Part shown: positions 26,417 through 35,998 of the stretch, piece after piece
How the letters are laid out: the number at the start of each line of letters is the position of its first letter
Position numbering within the stretch: the stretch's first letter is position 1
From: Bdellovibrionales bacterium
GTDB lineage: Bacteria > Bdellovibrionota > Bdellovibrionia > Bdellovibrionales > UBA1609
Length of the DNA stretch: 64,000 nt
Direction: 5' to 3'
Assembly (NCBI GenBank): GCA_020850475.1
Contig: JADZEO010000155.1
Span: 1-64,000 of the forward strand
Translations under genes and position numbers: made by a program
The notes under the pieces: generated by a model
The model's input: the letters and a program-made list of their open reading frames with translations, nothing else
Told to the model about the DNA's origin: nothing
Databases searched by the model: none

Positions 26417-27310
26417 CTAGAGCGAAAAAGCGCCAGTCAGTTGAAAAAAACGATGAGTCTCTATGTTTTGATTTGTTGCTGATTTTCTTGGAAATTTTCG
26501 AATGTCGTAGAAATGAGTCCTGTCCACATGTGGAAAGGGAATGGACGGCGATTGGACAAGAGCTTCGGCGAGTGTCTTGCCGGTGTCTTTGCCAATACAG
26601 ATTTTGCTCTGCCAATGGTGTTTGAGAAAATCATCGAGAGTAATGAAGCTATGAATATTTTCTTTTGGCTTGATTGATTTTAGAATCGCCTCTTGGATAC
26701 TGCTTGGATTGACCCGCTTACCAGTGATCCAGATGACTTGGTTAGCTTTGGTATCAAGGCGGTAAAAGCGTCCAACTGTTTCGTATTCGACCAACGCCTT
26801 TTGATTCAGCTCAACCTCAATTGCCAGCAGACGAGAATCTGAGCCATTGCTATAATACCAATAGCCATCAGGCCGGTGGATCTTCGAGCGTGGAACCCAT
26901 TCAGGATAAGATTCCTTTGTAAATCTCCGCAGTTGTTGCTCTGTGAACATTTGCCATCCTGATGGCACACCATCAATCCAACGCCCAAGCTGCGCGGCCA
27001 GAACGATGAGGTCATGGCCCGGACTTTCAGAAAGATAACCTTCTTCAGCTAATTCCGGCAGATCATCCTTGAGATATTGAAAGCCCTTCTTTTCTAGCGC
27101 CCAAACAAATCCTTTGCCATTTCTTGAAACAAGAGACTGAACATATTTCCCCTTTTCCAGACGTTGAAGGCGCTTGTAGCAAGCTTCTACTGAGCTATGC
27201 GTATAGAATTTCTTCGCCAGAGTTGCGGTGGTCGCCAATTTCCATTGCCACAGAAAAGCGAGCATTCCCTCGCAAGTTTCGGATGAAAGCCGCATTTCTT
27301 TACGCCTCAT
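26417..27310 (-). CDS. Replic_Relax protein, possible MOBC-type relaxase
   Basis: The N-terminal 75 residues form a winged helix (LATTATLAKKFYTHSSVEACYKRLQRLEKGKYVQSL). The middle holds HRPDGYW followed by AIEVELNQK, a PD-(D/E)xK-like nuclease pattern. This layout fits the Replic_Relax family; MOBC relaxases such as CloDF13 MobC are known to have a restriction-enzyme-like fold. No HUH relaxase is found in the element, so this is the best candidate to nick oriT. Its start overlaps the coupling-protein stop by eleven bases. Confidence 0.65.
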   Translation of the reverse strand: MRRKEMRLSSETCEGMLAFLWQWKLATTATLAKKFYTHSSVEACYKRLQRLEKGKYVQSLVSRNGKGFVWALEKKGFQYLKDDLPELAEEGYLSESPGHDLIVLAAQLGRWIDGVPSGWQMFTEQQLRRFTKESYPEWVPRSKIHRPDGYWYYSNGSDSRLLAIEVELNQKALVEYETVGRFYRLDTKANQVIWITGKRVNPSSIQEAILKSIKPKENIHSFITLDDFLKHHWQSKICIGKDTGKTLAEALVQSPSIPFPHVDRTHFYDIRKFPRKSATNQNIETHRFFQLTGAFSL

Positions 27311-28706
27311 CAGAATTCTCTTTCTTGGATTTCAACAAATTTGACGTTTCTTCGACGGTTAAAAATGGAGTCTGAACTTCGGTTTGCTCCAAGCTCGTCT
27401 TCCAGATGCAGCGTCCAGGAACTTTCGGAAGATGGGCCGCACGGGAGTTATCCAGTATTGTTTGGCTGCTATGCATGTTGGGCATTTGAAATGCTACGAT
27501 CCCAGAGAGATTAGCTTTAATTTGCCCATCGACAGCCTTCACGTCTGGTCGTTGTGTTGCAATGATAAGGTGGATTCCAACGGCCCGGCCTTGAGCCGCC
27601 AATTTAATCACAAGCCTTTTTGCGCGCTGGGCATCGTTGGCTCCAGACTTATCGCTTGCCATGAACAACTCCGCAGCTTCGTCAATTACCACCACGGTTC
27701 GGTTAACGGCACACGATGCGGTACGTTTCTCGGCGGGCAGTTTTAAGAACGCGTCGATGTCTTTGCATTCATTCTGCTTAAGGATTGCCATTCTCGATTG
27801 AAGGGTTTCGTCAAGACGCTCCATGAACTCCAAGGCGCCAGATGTATTGGGAACTACATTCATGCGCTCCATATTCTCAAAAATCTGAAATTCCAAGCCG
27901 CCTTTAAGGTCGATCAGAACAAATTCAAACTTTGGATTGTTCAAGTAGAGTGTGGTAATAATCTGCCGAAGAAATGTTGATTTCCCTCCACCGCTTTGCC
28001 CACCAACAAGGAAGTGTGGCGTCTCCCTAAGATCGGCAATAATTTTCCTAGCTCGCGTTTCTCCGATGAGGAAACGGCATTTGCCAATCTCGGCAATATC
28101 AGCAAGTTTGACTCCGGTCGGAATTGCAGAGCCCGCATAAATGATGTCAACGGTTCCGCGCTCGCGATCTTCCTTGATTTCGTCAATATACACCTGGAGC
28201 GCGCTCTCAAGATTCTCTTTAGCGGCAATAAATTGGGACAATGGTAGATTAGCGCGGCTAAGTCGCATTTTCCGAGTAAACTCATCAATCGGTTTGTCAA
28301 AAATGAATGCTGGCAACTTGCCTATGGAGTTCTTCAAACCAGAGGTCTGAAAAACATCTGTTAGCTTTCGCGACACCTGATTGTGCAAAATGGTTTGCCA
28401 AGATCCCCAGATTGCAAATCCACTTACCGCACCCGCGATACAGTAGGTGAAATATGTCCACATACCGGCAGGTGGCAAAAGCCAATCCAACTTCAAGATG
28501 CCAAAGAAAGGAGCATCAAGTTTTGTTAAGACCAGAATATTGAAAAGACATCCGGGAACCAAGCAGACGAACCAATCAATTGATTTGCTCGTGATGCCGT
28601 GAAAAACTTCAATTACCGGTCTGCTAACCAGTGCGACGAACATATCCCAAGCTTTATTCAGATCAATGTTGCTTAGGCTCGAAACGTATCTGTTTTGCTT
28701 TTCCAT
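27300..28706 (-). CDS. FtsK/TcpA-like conjugative coupling ATPase
   Basis: Two N-terminal membrane spans (around residues 50-100), then a RecA-like motor: Walker A GGQSGGGKST near residue 235 and Walker B VVVIDEAAELF near 340, with LIIATQRPD after it as in FtsK/SpoIIIE. Length 468 residues is close to TcpA-type coupling proteins and shorter than VirD4/TraD. It would connect the relaxosome to the secretion channel. The pairing of an FtsK-type coupling protein with a Replic_Relax/MOBC protein fits what is known of other elements. Confidence 0.8.
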   Translation of the reverse strand: MEKQNRYVSSLSNIDLNKAWDMFVALVSRPVIEVFHGITSKSIDWFVCLVPGCLFNILVLTKLDAPFFGILKLDWLLPPAGMWTYFTYCIAGAVSGFAIWGSWQTILHNQVSRKLTDVFQTSGLKNSIGKLPAFIFDKPIDEFTRKMRLSRANLPLSQFIAAKENLESALQVYIDEIKEDRERGTVDIIYAGSAIPTGVKLADIAEIGKCRFLIGETRARKIIADLRETPHFLVGGQSGGGKSTFLRQIITTLYLNNPKFEFVLIDLKGGLEFQIFENMERMNVVPNTSGALEFMERLDETLQSRMAILKQNECKDIDAFLKLPAEKRTASCAVNRTVVVIDEAAELFMASDKSGANDAQRAKRLVIKLAAQGRAVGIHLIIATQRPDVKAVDGQIKANLSGIVAFQMPNMHSSQTILDNSRAAHLPKVPGRCIWKTSLEQTEVQTPFLTVEETSNLLKSKKENSDEA

Positions 28707-29585
28707 TTACTCTCCATCGAATATGACGCAAATTTCGGTGCCGCCCTTGACTTGAATCACGGTCTTTTGCTGCTTCCACTTTTCCATTATTTCTTTTGAT
28801 TGTTCGATTGAGGCTTTGGCTGCACCATTGAGAGCAGCATTTTTCAGATCAGACTTTTTTACAGCAACGCCGTTTCGCACTTCGGATTCTTGGAGTCCAT
28901 CAGCCATGCCACCCGCGAAATTGAGTCCAATCCCAGCGGCAAGCATAGAAGCATACTTACCAACTTTTGAGCCTCGTATGCCGACGGTCTGATCTTCCTG
29001 GTCACAGGCTTGAGCTTTGACATTCTGGACAGTGCCATCACGAAAGACGAGCTTACTGAAATTCACAAGTAATCGCTCTTCGGTAGAACTACCATTGCCG
29101 ATGAGAACAGTGCCCACATCAGCAATCGCGTCACCATTTACGGTTAGCGACTCAATAAGCGCTGCTTTTACGAGACCGTTCGAGGCCCCGGTAACAAGTT
29201 TAGCTCGTACTGTAGTCCCAGGGGGAATTTGTCCCAGCCGCGGACGACTCACAACCTGAAGGCCAGAGTAGTGGCGCACCACTTGAGCTGCACCGCCCTT
29301 ATTTCTTCGTTCCACCTCATATCTGTTTGCGGCCTGGGGTACCTCTATAGTCGCGGTCGGACTAACGACACCATTGAAAACAATGGGACTTCGGACATCC
29401 AATTGAACGGGACGAAGAAGCGCCATGATACTGGTAATGGTAAAGACGGCAATGACCACCCCAAGAACACATTTGCCCTTGATAGTTAGTTTTTTTCCAT
29501 CTTGCCGATATAAATGGCGGCCAACGCCCCAACGCTCTTTGTGACCGGTGTCGCGTCTTACTTTTACCTGCTCGACATCAGTCAT
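28707..29585 (-). CDS. VirB10/TraB-like secretion-channel protein
   Basis: A single N-terminal membrane span (VVIAVFTITSIMALL), then a periplasmic beta domain with IPPGTTVRAKLVTGASNGLVKAALIE and VGTVLIGNGSSTEERLLVNFSKLVF, the TrbI/VirB10 core pattern. At 292 residues it is short and lacks most of the Pro-rich periplasmic stalk. It would bridge inner and outer membrane. The stop abuts the coupling-protein start. Confidence 0.7.
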   Translation of the reverse strand: MTDVEQVKVRRDTGHKERWGVGRHLYRQDGKKLTIKGKCVLGVVIAVFTITSIMALLRPVQLDVRSPIVFNGVVSPTATIEVPQAANRYEVERRNKGGAAQVVRHYSGLQVVSRPRLGQIPPGTTVRAKLVTGASNGLVKAALIESLTVNGDAIADVGTVLIGNGSSTEERLLVNFSKLVFRDGTVQNVKAQACDQEDQTVGIRGSKVGKYASMLAAGIGLNFAGGMADGLQESEVRNGVAVKKSDLKNAALNGAAKASIEQSKEIMEKWKQQKTVIQVKGGTEICVIFDGE

Positions 29586-29949
29586 TTATCTTTACCTTGA
29601 TTTTGTTTTCATCGGGATCTCGCACTTTCACGATGCTATCGTAGCGACCAGAGCTGGTTGTCAGCAGAAAGGCGCATCTTCGGCCAAACAGATAAACGAA
29701 CATGTTGGTATTGGCATTGGAGCTAAGGGCCGTCAGCGCAATATCGTTTTTTATGTACTCCACTCCAAACTGCTTTGTGCTTCCAAGTAGCACATTGTCC
29801 GGCTTAACCGGAAAATTGATGATCGTTCCGAAGTTGGGGCGAATGTATATGGTCGCCACTTTGGATTCATCACATTTGACCACACGGGCGTCGGCAAACG
29901 CCACGGGTGAAATGGCCAACGAAAGTAGGCCAAGGATAATTCGCATCAT
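29578..29949 (-). CDS. VirB9/TraK-like secreted protein
   Basis: A 123-residue exported protein with signal peptide (cleavage near AFAD-AR). The strand pattern TIYIRPNFGTIINFP...GVEYIKNDIALTAL...TNMFVYLFGRRCAFLL fits the N-terminal domain of VirB9/TraK. The usual C-terminal domain is absent, so it is a half-length version. It overlaps the VirB10 start by eight bases, as expected for partners. Confidence 0.55.
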   Translation of the reverse strand: MMRIILGLLSLAISPVAFADARVVKCDESKVATIYIRPNFGTIINFPVKPDNVLLGSTKQFGVEYIKNDIALTALSSNANTNMFVYLFGRRCAFLLTTSSGRYDSIVKVRDPDENKIKVKIND

Positions 29950-30482
29950 TGCTTATCTCTCTTTTCAATCGTTTTGACTTCTGAAACGACGAGCCCATAG
30001 GGGTTGCCCTCGCTTCTGGCTACAGATTCGATTTTCACATTGAGCGGGAACTTGAATGCAGACCGGACTTCACCCACTGAAATCAATCTGTCCGCATCTA
30101 CAACGACAGCGCCGCCTTCCACACTAGCTGAATTGAGGATTACTTTTTGAGAAAGCTTTCGATTCTGTAAGTCCTTTTGCTCCTTAGCACGCAAGAGTTG
30201 CTCATCATCGGAAAGGAAGTCATTCCGAACAATTGCTTGGGTATCAAAACGCTGCGCGAGTGCTTCCTGCAAAAAGGCTTCGATTTCAGTTGCTGTGCGC
30301 TTTCCATCGACGACCGAAGCCGCCTTGGAATAGCAGCCGCGATCCACAACGATTGGGTCTTTCAGGGCGAGCTTCAGCGAGGATGCACCAAAAAATAGGC
30401 ACAATACGCTCAGGCACAGAACAACCGCTTTTATGACTGAATTTTCGGAGGCAACCCTTGCCCATGCAATAGTGAATTTCAT
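29946..30482 (-). CDS. VirB8/TraE-like inner-membrane protein
   Basis: One membrane span near residues 20-36 with a periplasmic domain of about 140 residues, the topology and size of F-type TraE and VirB8. Position directly before the VirB9-like and VirB10-like genes, with overlapping ends, supports the call. Sequence similarity is weak, so the assignment leans on topology and gene order. Confidence 0.5.
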   Translation of the reverse strand: MKFTIAWARVASENSVIKAVVLCLSVLCLFFGASSLKLALKDPIVVDRGCYSKAASVVDGKRTATEIEAFLQEALAQRFDTQAIVRNDFLSDDEQLLRAKEQKDLQNRKLSQKVILNSASVEGGAVVVDADRLISVGEVRSAFKFPLNVKIESVARSEGNPYGLVVSEVKTIEKRDKQ

Positions 30483-31432
30483 ATTCTAAACTCCATTTGG
30501 CTTTCATCTCTTTTGGCTGGGACTTTTCGCACGTAGTTTGGCTTTGATGTACGTCTCTTGATTGCACTTTGCGCGGCTTGATACTTATCTTTTAGAAACT
30601 TAGCGCCGTTCGTTCCACCGCCAAAAGATTTTGCGCCAACGGCCTTACCGGCTGCCATCGCTGATCCCGGAGTAATAGCAAGACCACCGATTGCCAGGGC
30701 TCCGACATTTCGCGTCATAGTCGCAAGACCGCTTCCAGCAAGCGCATGCACAACAAACGGTGTCAGCAACAGTGATCCTGCCAAGATAATGTTAAAACTA
30801 ATGGCCGTAAGAAAACTAATCTGCGAGCCGTTTCCGTTCATGTTGCTTAGAGCTGCACTCCACAGAAGAGTTGCAATGACGGACCAGACAATCTTCCAGC
30901 AGGCAATTTCAATCAGGGATTTAAAAAGTGCCTTTGTTGCCGATGCCGTCGCCGGCAGCACATAAAGAGCAATTAAAAGCGGCGAAAATACATATAAGAG
31001 GGTCCACGCATACAGATAAAACGCGTCCGCAATATGAATTGAAAAATACAGCAGGAAGAACGTCAGAAACGAAATTATCAGGATCACTGTGTCCTTGAAT
31101 GAAACCCAGGACCAGGAGAGTTCTCCTAATTTGTCTCCCATCCGGTCCAGCACAAGCTTGAACTGGTTGAGATCCCCAAGACGAACAGCAATCGCGTCGG
31201 TAACATCTGCAATTGCATTAGTGATGTCAGGATAGGTATGAAGCAGTAGCGCCGCGATAAAGACACGGCCCACCAGTTGTCCAAATGAAGGCATGCCCCC
31301 CATTGGAATCTTAAAATATTCGAGGACTACCCCAAGAAGCATGAGCATCGTCACGAGTAAGTAAAAGAACGAATAAAATATTCCGTGAATGGCCTTTGCC
31401 TCTGAGGCAAGCCAACTAATATCTGCCATCAT
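30479..31432 (-). CDS. VirB6/TrbL-like polytopic membrane protein
   Basis: A 317-residue protein with about six membrane spans and a basic cytosolic tail (KRRTSKPNYVRKVPAKR). The central segment FYLYAWTLLYVFSPLLIALYV and the Gly/Ala-rich late span match the VirB6/TrbL layout. It forms part of the inner-membrane channel. It overlaps the genes on both sides by one to four bases. Confidence 0.7.
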   Translation of the reverse strand: MMADISWLASEAKAIHGIFYSFFYLLVTMLMLLGVVLEYFKIPMGGMPSFGQLVGRVFIAALLLHTYPDITNAIADVTDAIAVRLGDLNQFKLVLDRMGDKLGELSWSWVSFKDTVILIISFLTFFLLYFSIHIADAFYLYAWTLLYVFSPLLIALYVLPATASATKALFKSLIEIACWKIVWSVIATLLWSAALSNMNGNGSQISFLTAISFNIILAGSLLLTPFVVHALAGSGLATMTRNVGALAIGGLAITPGSAMAAGKAVGAKSFGGGTNGAKFLKDKYQAAQSAIKRRTSKPNYVRKVPAKRDESQMEFRI

Positions 31433-32115
31433 TAAAACCTCGGCGCCTTGAATTCTGCTTTTTCATTTTTCATAGCGACTCGAAGAGTTTCAGAATTGGA
31501 TAGAAATTCTCGTGTGGAGTCTTTGTCCTTTTTGTTTTGCAATGCCATCGATTGCGCCTGGAGTTTGAGCCCTGTCGCCTGGGCGCGCAGATTCTGGTTC
31601 ATTACATGAAGCATTACGCCCAAGGTTTGAGCGGTGAGCTTCTGCGCGCCTCCAGGCGACACATCATGGCTTACTTGTTTGATTGCCTCGCCGATTTCAT
31701 CAATCTGCTGTGTGTATTGGTAGATCGAGTTATTGAGTTGAACCGCCTCGGCCACATTTTGGTCAGTGTCCCGATACACTCGCTGGTTGAGAGACGGATC
31801 AGCGACTCCATAGATTGTTTCCAGTTTATTGACGGCATCTTGAACCGACTGCCAATCCCTGTAGATTCCTGGGTCAATATTAGGATAAACAGTCCGAACC
31901 AAATTCAGTGAATCATTTATCCCGCGATTGATTTCACGAATGAGATCAAGATTGCTCTTTCCCGTATCGAGGATTTGCTTGAGTTGAGCAAGTTGCTGAA
32001 GGGCATTTGCCAAAATCTGAACTAAGACAGCCACGTCACCACCGAAAAGGTCGGCGCGAGCCGGTTGGGTCGAAAACAAAAATACTGAAAGGCAAATAGC
32101 GATAAATTTCTTCAT
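31432..32115 (-). CDS. VirB5/TrbJ-like secreted protein
   Basis: Signal peptide (cleavage near ARA-DL) followed by long amphipathic helices, beginning GGDVAVLVQILANALQQLAQLKQIL and continuing to a late Gln/Lys-rich helix. TrbJ/VirB5 proteins have exactly this helical, Gln-rich form and lie between VirB4 and VirB6, as here. It would be a minor pilus or adhesion component. Confidence 0.65.
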   Translation of the reverse strand: MKKFIAICLSVFLFSTQPARADLFGGDVAVLVQILANALQQLAQLKQILDTGKSNLDLIREINRGINDSLNLVRTVYPNIDPGIYRDWQSVQDAVNKLETIYGVADPSLNQRVYRDTDQNVAEAVQLNNSIYQYTQQIDEIGEAIKQVSHDVSPGGAQKLTAQTLGVMLHVMNQNLRAQATGLKLQAQSMALQNKKDKDSTREFLSNSETLRVAMKNEKAEFKAPRF

Positions 32116-34520
32116 TGCGCTCCCTCTGCTGCCACTCCTCGCGGGCAGGTGTCAGCGAGTGATTTAAGGACTTCTAGGTTTGTAAGCATAGGAGCTTTAA
32201 CCTTCTCCGATTCGATTTTTCCAAGGTCACGTGGATCGGTTGTTGCAAGCCAATACTCCAGAGGAGTTGACTCAATAGCGACGACTGCACGCTGATCTTC
32301 GGCCATTAAGAATGCTTCTGAATATGAACCACGCTCTTGGTGGAGCGAGACAATTTGAGCAGCCTCATTTTCGTTGAGACTCAAGACCGATTTTAGTCGT
32401 TCCTGATCTGCACCTTTTTGCTTAAGAATCCATTTGATCGAAGCGTTCGGCAGAATCGCCGTGGCCACCTTGCTTTTGGCAAAGTCGTCAATGTTTTGCG
32501 ATATCGCAATTGCGCTGGCCATGTATTTTCGGAAGGTCCTAAAAACTTCGGCGATAAAGAGCGCACCGGATTCATTTTCGAGCAGCTTCCAGCACTCATC
32601 AAAAATCAGAAACTTCATTTTCGTTCGATCTGCTTGAACTTCGCGCCATACAAAGTCCGTAATGATAAAAAGGCAAGTGGCCTGCAAATCCGGCAATGCC
32701 TCCATGCCTTTGAGATCAAAGCAGACAATAGGACGAGTAAGCTCAATCGTGGTCTCACGGTCTACGAATCGCCCAAAAGGCGTATCGCCACACCAAGGAC
32801 CGAGAATTTTTCCATAGCGACTGATCCGTGGATCAGGATGATCCAAAAGCAGTTTTCTCAAGTCTGACAATTTTGGTCGCTTAGTGACTTCATAAACGCG
32901 CTGGATGGCGTTTTCGATCTCAGCTCGTTCTAGCTTTCCAAGCCTTGGCTCGGTTTCTTCTTTAGTCATGATTTCCACAAGACTCAGAATGAATTTTATT
33001 TTTTGATTCGATGGAACAACTTCGTGAGCGGCGAGATCAAAGGGATTGATCGAAAAATTTGCCTCCACTCCCAAGGGAATGTACTGGCCCTCGAAGTTCT
33101 CGCAGATTTTTTTGTATGAGCCGCCAATATCAACCACGAAGACTTTTGGGTTCTCTTTAAGCATTTGCATGAGCAGAATGTTCGTTAGAAAACTTTTGCC
33201 GCTACCTGATCCACCGCTTACGATTTGATTCGAGTTGGCCAATTCGCTGGAAAACGGATTGAAGCTCACGAGGCTTCCGAGACGCGAACGTAAAAGAATT
33301 TTCGGTTCCTTATGTCCCCTCCATGGGCCATAGAGGGGCAACAAATCGCATAGATTCGATGTCTTGACTCTCTTGGTGCGCTCCTTGGCCCTGGCATTTG
33401 GAATAGCGATTTCAGAAAAAACGTCAAATGCAGCGAGAGTCTCCTCCATTCCTTCGGCTCCAGATAGGTCCCGTATTTTCATAAGCGCCTGTGATACAAG
33501 GTCATCGAGCAGCTCCTGAGATTTGGCCCTCAAAACGATTTGCAGGCTGATATGGAAGACCTTTTCACCTTGGGCTACCATTTGCTCAAGAAGTGTTTCC
33601 AAATCACGGAACTTAGCCTCACTATCAAGGTCTGAAACCCCAGACCTTCGTCCGGCGATCATTGAATAGGCAATACGTCGCTGCACCTGAAGATTTTCAA
33701 GTTCCTTCTGCTGGTTGGGCACATGGATGGTGAGCTGGAGTCTCGAATCGAACGGCAAATCTCTAAGGGTTGCTGCCATCGTCGCAAATGTCTGGTCCGG
33801 CAACAGCTTGAGCGATAACACCCGATAGTGCATGTCGCTCATCGAAAAGCCGCGATCATAAATGCCCACATCGGTAAAGAGAAGCGAGTGACGAATGTCG
33901 TCGGGATCATATCCGGATCTCGCGATTGTTCTCGTCGGATTCCACTGCCAATAAATGAGGTCCGCTACTTCATCGACAGGAAGCTGAGCGGCTTGCATTC
34001 CTAGGTGATTCAATCCGGAGACCAGATCCAGCTTCACACGTTCCATGGCCGAAATTTCAAAATGGAGCTTGTCCTCCGCAATCTTTTGAAACTGTTTTGA
34101 GCGAGAAAAGAATTTTGGCTTATCTAAGAGAGAACCCTGCGGAGCCTTCCGCACAAATAACTTGAGCGTATGCTTTGGCAATAGGCCATCGTCATCTAAA
34201 CGGTTGAGTCTAGCAACTCGAACATGGGCTAATTCAGAAACGATTTGATTTGTGCATTTATCGGCAGTTCTCTGGTGCTCATTGATGAGCTTTTTGTTAC
34301 CGCCGGTAATGTCCTGCACAAGCTGAAGATCAAGATGATCTGGTAGGGAGTTTAAAAATTGGGCAATTCTCTGCGTGAAATCATTCACTTGTTGGGCTGA
34401 CCAGCAAGTAGCATCGAGTGGGCTCACTTCTAGCCCGAAGCCAAGCGAGCCGTCGGAGAAAATAATCGTGTCGTTATCAAAGCCCCAAATTTGCATGTAA
34501 TCGCTGAGCGCTGTCTTCAT
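32112..34520 (-). CDS. virB4: VirB4/TraC-type secretion ATPase
   Basis: The conserved motor of conjugative type IV secretion. Walker A GGSGSGKSF lies about residue 440, FVVDIGGSYKK follows, Walker B is FLIFDECWKLL, and SQNIDDFAKS is the late conserved element. The N-terminal half (MQIWGFDNDTIIFSDGSLGFGLEV) is of the TraC kind. I placed the start at 34520, where ATG overlaps the preceding stop (TAATG) behind AAGGAGAAAA. Length 802 residues is normal. Confidence 0.9.
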   Translation of the reverse strand: MKTALSDYMQIWGFDNDTIIFSDGSLGFGLEVSPLDATCWSAQQVNDFTQRIAQFLNSLPDHLDLQLVQDITGGNKKLINEHQRTADKCTNQIVSELAHVRVARLNRLDDDGLLPKHTLKLFVRKAPQGSLLDKPKFFSRSKQFQKIAEDKLHFEISAMERVKLDLVSGLNHLGMQAAQLPVDEVADLIYWQWNPTRTIARSGYDPDDIRHSLLFTDVGIYDRGFSMSDMHYRVLSLKLLPDQTFATMAATLRDLPFDSRLQLTIHVPNQQKELENLQVQRRIAYSMIAGRRSGVSDLDSEAKFRDLETLLEQMVAQGEKVFHISLQIVLRAKSQELLDDLVSQALMKIRDLSGAEGMEETLAAFDVFSEIAIPNARAKERTKRVKTSNLCDLLPLYGPWRGHKEPKILLRSRLGSLVSFNPFSSELANSNQIVSGGSGSGKSFLTNILLMQMLKENPKVFVVDIGGSYKKICENFEGQYIPLGVEANFSINPFDLAAHEVVPSNQKIKFILSLVEIMTKEETEPRLGKLERAEIENAIQRVYEVTKRPKLSDLRKLLLDHPDPRISRYGKILGPWCGDTPFGRFVDRETTIELTRPIVCFDLKGMEALPDLQATCLFIITDFVWREVQADRTKMKFLIFDECWKLLENESGALFIAEVFRTFRKYMASAIAISQNIDDFAKSKVATAILPNASIKWILKQKGADQERLKSVLSLNENEAAQIVSLHQERGSYSEAFLMAEDQRAVVAIESTPLEYWLATTDPRDLGKIESEKVKAPMLTNLEVLKSLADTCPRGVAAEGAQ

Positions 34521-34837
34521 TAAGATTTTCTCCTTGCTTTGGGTGCGGATTCCCACTCACTTGAATCTTGAAAGGCGGATAGAATTCCGGGGCGAATTTG
34601 AAATCGAATCCAATGAATCAAAAAATTATCTGGCTTGCCTCTCTTGCTGATTCTCAAGATGAGCGCCAAGGCGGTGGTCGGAAGCCAGACAGCTACGATT
34701 TTCATTGAAGTCATGCCGAACAAAAAATTTAGAATCGAAAGCATTAAAAAAATTGCCAGCAGATCTGGTATTTCAAAACCCATGACGATCATTTTTTTAT
34801 CGAGGCACTTACTAACAGGTGTTGTTCTTATTTCCAT
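34520..34837 (-). CDS. TraL/VirB3-like membrane protein
   Basis: A 105-residue protein with two closely spaced membrane spans (about 25-62). The N-terminal stretch PVSKCLDKKMIVMGFEIPDL is typical of TraL-type VirB3 proteins. It lies directly before VirB4 and is coupled to it, as in F-type systems. Confidence 0.75.
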   Translation of the reverse strand: MEIRTTPVSKCLDKKMIVMGFEIPDLLAIFLMLSILNFLFGMTSMKIVAVWLPTTALALILRISKRGKPDNFLIHWIRFQIRPGILSAFQDSSEWESAPKARRKS

Positions 34838-34893
34838 AACCCCTCAAATGACGCCCAAGCCCCCAATAGCGGGGGCTTGGGCAAGAAACGGAC

Positions 34894-35178
34894 CTAGTGA
34901 ACGAGGCCCTGAATCCAACTGACGATGCTGGGCGCGCCAAACCCGACGACTGCTCCTAAGATAGCGAGCATCAAATGCGATTTTGCATTTGGCGATCCCG
35001 CCACGAAGGACAGGCCCGCAAAGACAAGCCCCAGAATTGCTGCCAACGGCAGAATTGTTCCGATCAACCGATTTTGCACCGCCATCAGGCTTGATTCGAC
35101 ACTGCAAAGGCCGACCGTCGGCACGAGCAGAGCCATCAATAGTACAGAAAACATAAAATACTTTCGAGATTGAACCAT
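34894..35178 (-). CDS. VirB2/TrbC-like pilin
   Basis: A 94-residue protein with a long signal sequence and two hydrophobic helices (GTILPLAAILGLVFAGLSFV and MLAILGAVVGFGAPSIVSWI), the pattern of VirB2/TrbC pilins. It precedes the VirB3 and VirB4 genes in transcription order, as in most conjugation operons. Confidence 0.75.
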   Translation of the reverse strand: MVQSRKYFMFSVLLMALLVPTVGLCSVESSLMAVQNRLIGTILPLAAILGLVFAGLSFVAGSPNAKSHLMLAILGAVVGFGAPSIVSWIQGLVH

Positions 35179-35242
35179 TCAATCACCCTCATAAAATTCT
35201 TCGAACAAGGGTCTTATAAAAACAGTGGCTCAAATCTTTTCG

Positions 35243-35587
35243 CTAAATTCCGCTGGGGAACAAGCACATAAACATCTGAGAACGAATCACCGGAAAATAG
35301 ATTTCTAGGTGCGATGACAGCTCCAAACTCAGACGGCCCGATCCGACCGGATTTTGAAATTTCATTGTGTCCTCGGTCTTCACTTGCTTGGCAAAGACTG
35401 TATAGCGATCATGCGAGTCTTTATTTTTGACCAAATAGTACGTTTGGCCGGGAAACATCATGAGCTTTACCGTGTAGTAGTTGTCGCCCTCGCGCAGAAA
35501 TGCCTGCCCTGTGGCAAGTGCATTGGTGAGTTCGCCGTTTTGTTTTCGTCCAATTACGATTTCATGCTTTGTCGTTTGCAAATCCAT
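35243..35587 (-). CDS. Unknown protein of the transfer operon
   Basis: A 114-residue beta-rich cytosolic protein with no signal peptide or membrane span. No family recognised. Its ATG overlaps the stop of the preceding gene by one base, so it is co-translated with the small genes upstream. Confidence 0.55.
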   Translation of the reverse strand: MDLQTTKHEIVIGRKQNGELTNALATGQAFLREGDNYYTVKLMMFPGQTYYLVKNKDSHDRYTVFAKQVKTEDTMKFQNPVGSGRLSLELSSHLEIYFPVIRSQMFMCLFPSGI

Positions 35588-35838
35588 CAGTCCCTCTTTA
35601 CTTTTTGAGATGCGATCTCCGCATCACATTTTTGCTCCAGTGGAGCTTGAGGCTGCCTTCCCACGCTGTGGAAAAATTTGAGTCTATGAAGAGTCATTTG
35701 CACACGATTCATTTTCTGAACGACCGGACGCTTTTGCCGTTCGCGCGGCGAAAGCAATTTCCAAATGGCCTTTAATTCCTCTTCTATTTTTCTGAGCTCT
35801 TTAGAAAATAACTCCGCTTCTGGTTTCTTTATTTCCAT
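35587..35838 (-). CDS. Unknown small coiled-coil protein
   Basis: An 83-residue Lys/Glu-rich protein; residues 5-35 (ELFSKELRKIEEELKAIWKLL) should form a coiled coil. Function unknown. It starts at TAATG, overlapping the 46-residue gene before it. Confidence 0.55.
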   Translation of the reverse strand: MEIKKPEAELFSKELRKIEEELKAIWKLLSPRERQKRPVVQKMNRVQMTLHRLKFFHSVGRQPQAPLEQKCDAEIASQKVKRD

Positions 35839-35978
35839 TAAGACACCATCGTTGAAAGTCGTTGTTCCAAAACTTCAATTCTTTGAATAAGCGCGCGGTT
35901 ACTGACGATCTCAGTAATTGAGAGTGCCGCGTACCATTCGCGAAATTGATCCCTCAATCGTCTCAATTCGGCTTTCAC
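35838..35978 (-). CDS. Unknown 46-residue helical protein
   Basis: GTG start at 35978 behind a GGAGGTTCGAA site, 20 bases after the previous stop, and ending in TAATG with the next gene. The product is charged and helical (ELRRLRDQFREWYAAL, then IQRIEVLEQRLSTM), with heptad-like leucines. Tight spacing, the strong ribosome site and the coupled ends support a real gene. Confidence 0.6.
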   Translation of the reverse strand: MKAELRRLRDQFREWYAALSITEIVSNRALIQRIEVLEQRLSTMVS

Positions 35979-35998
35979 TTCGAACCTCCATACACCCG

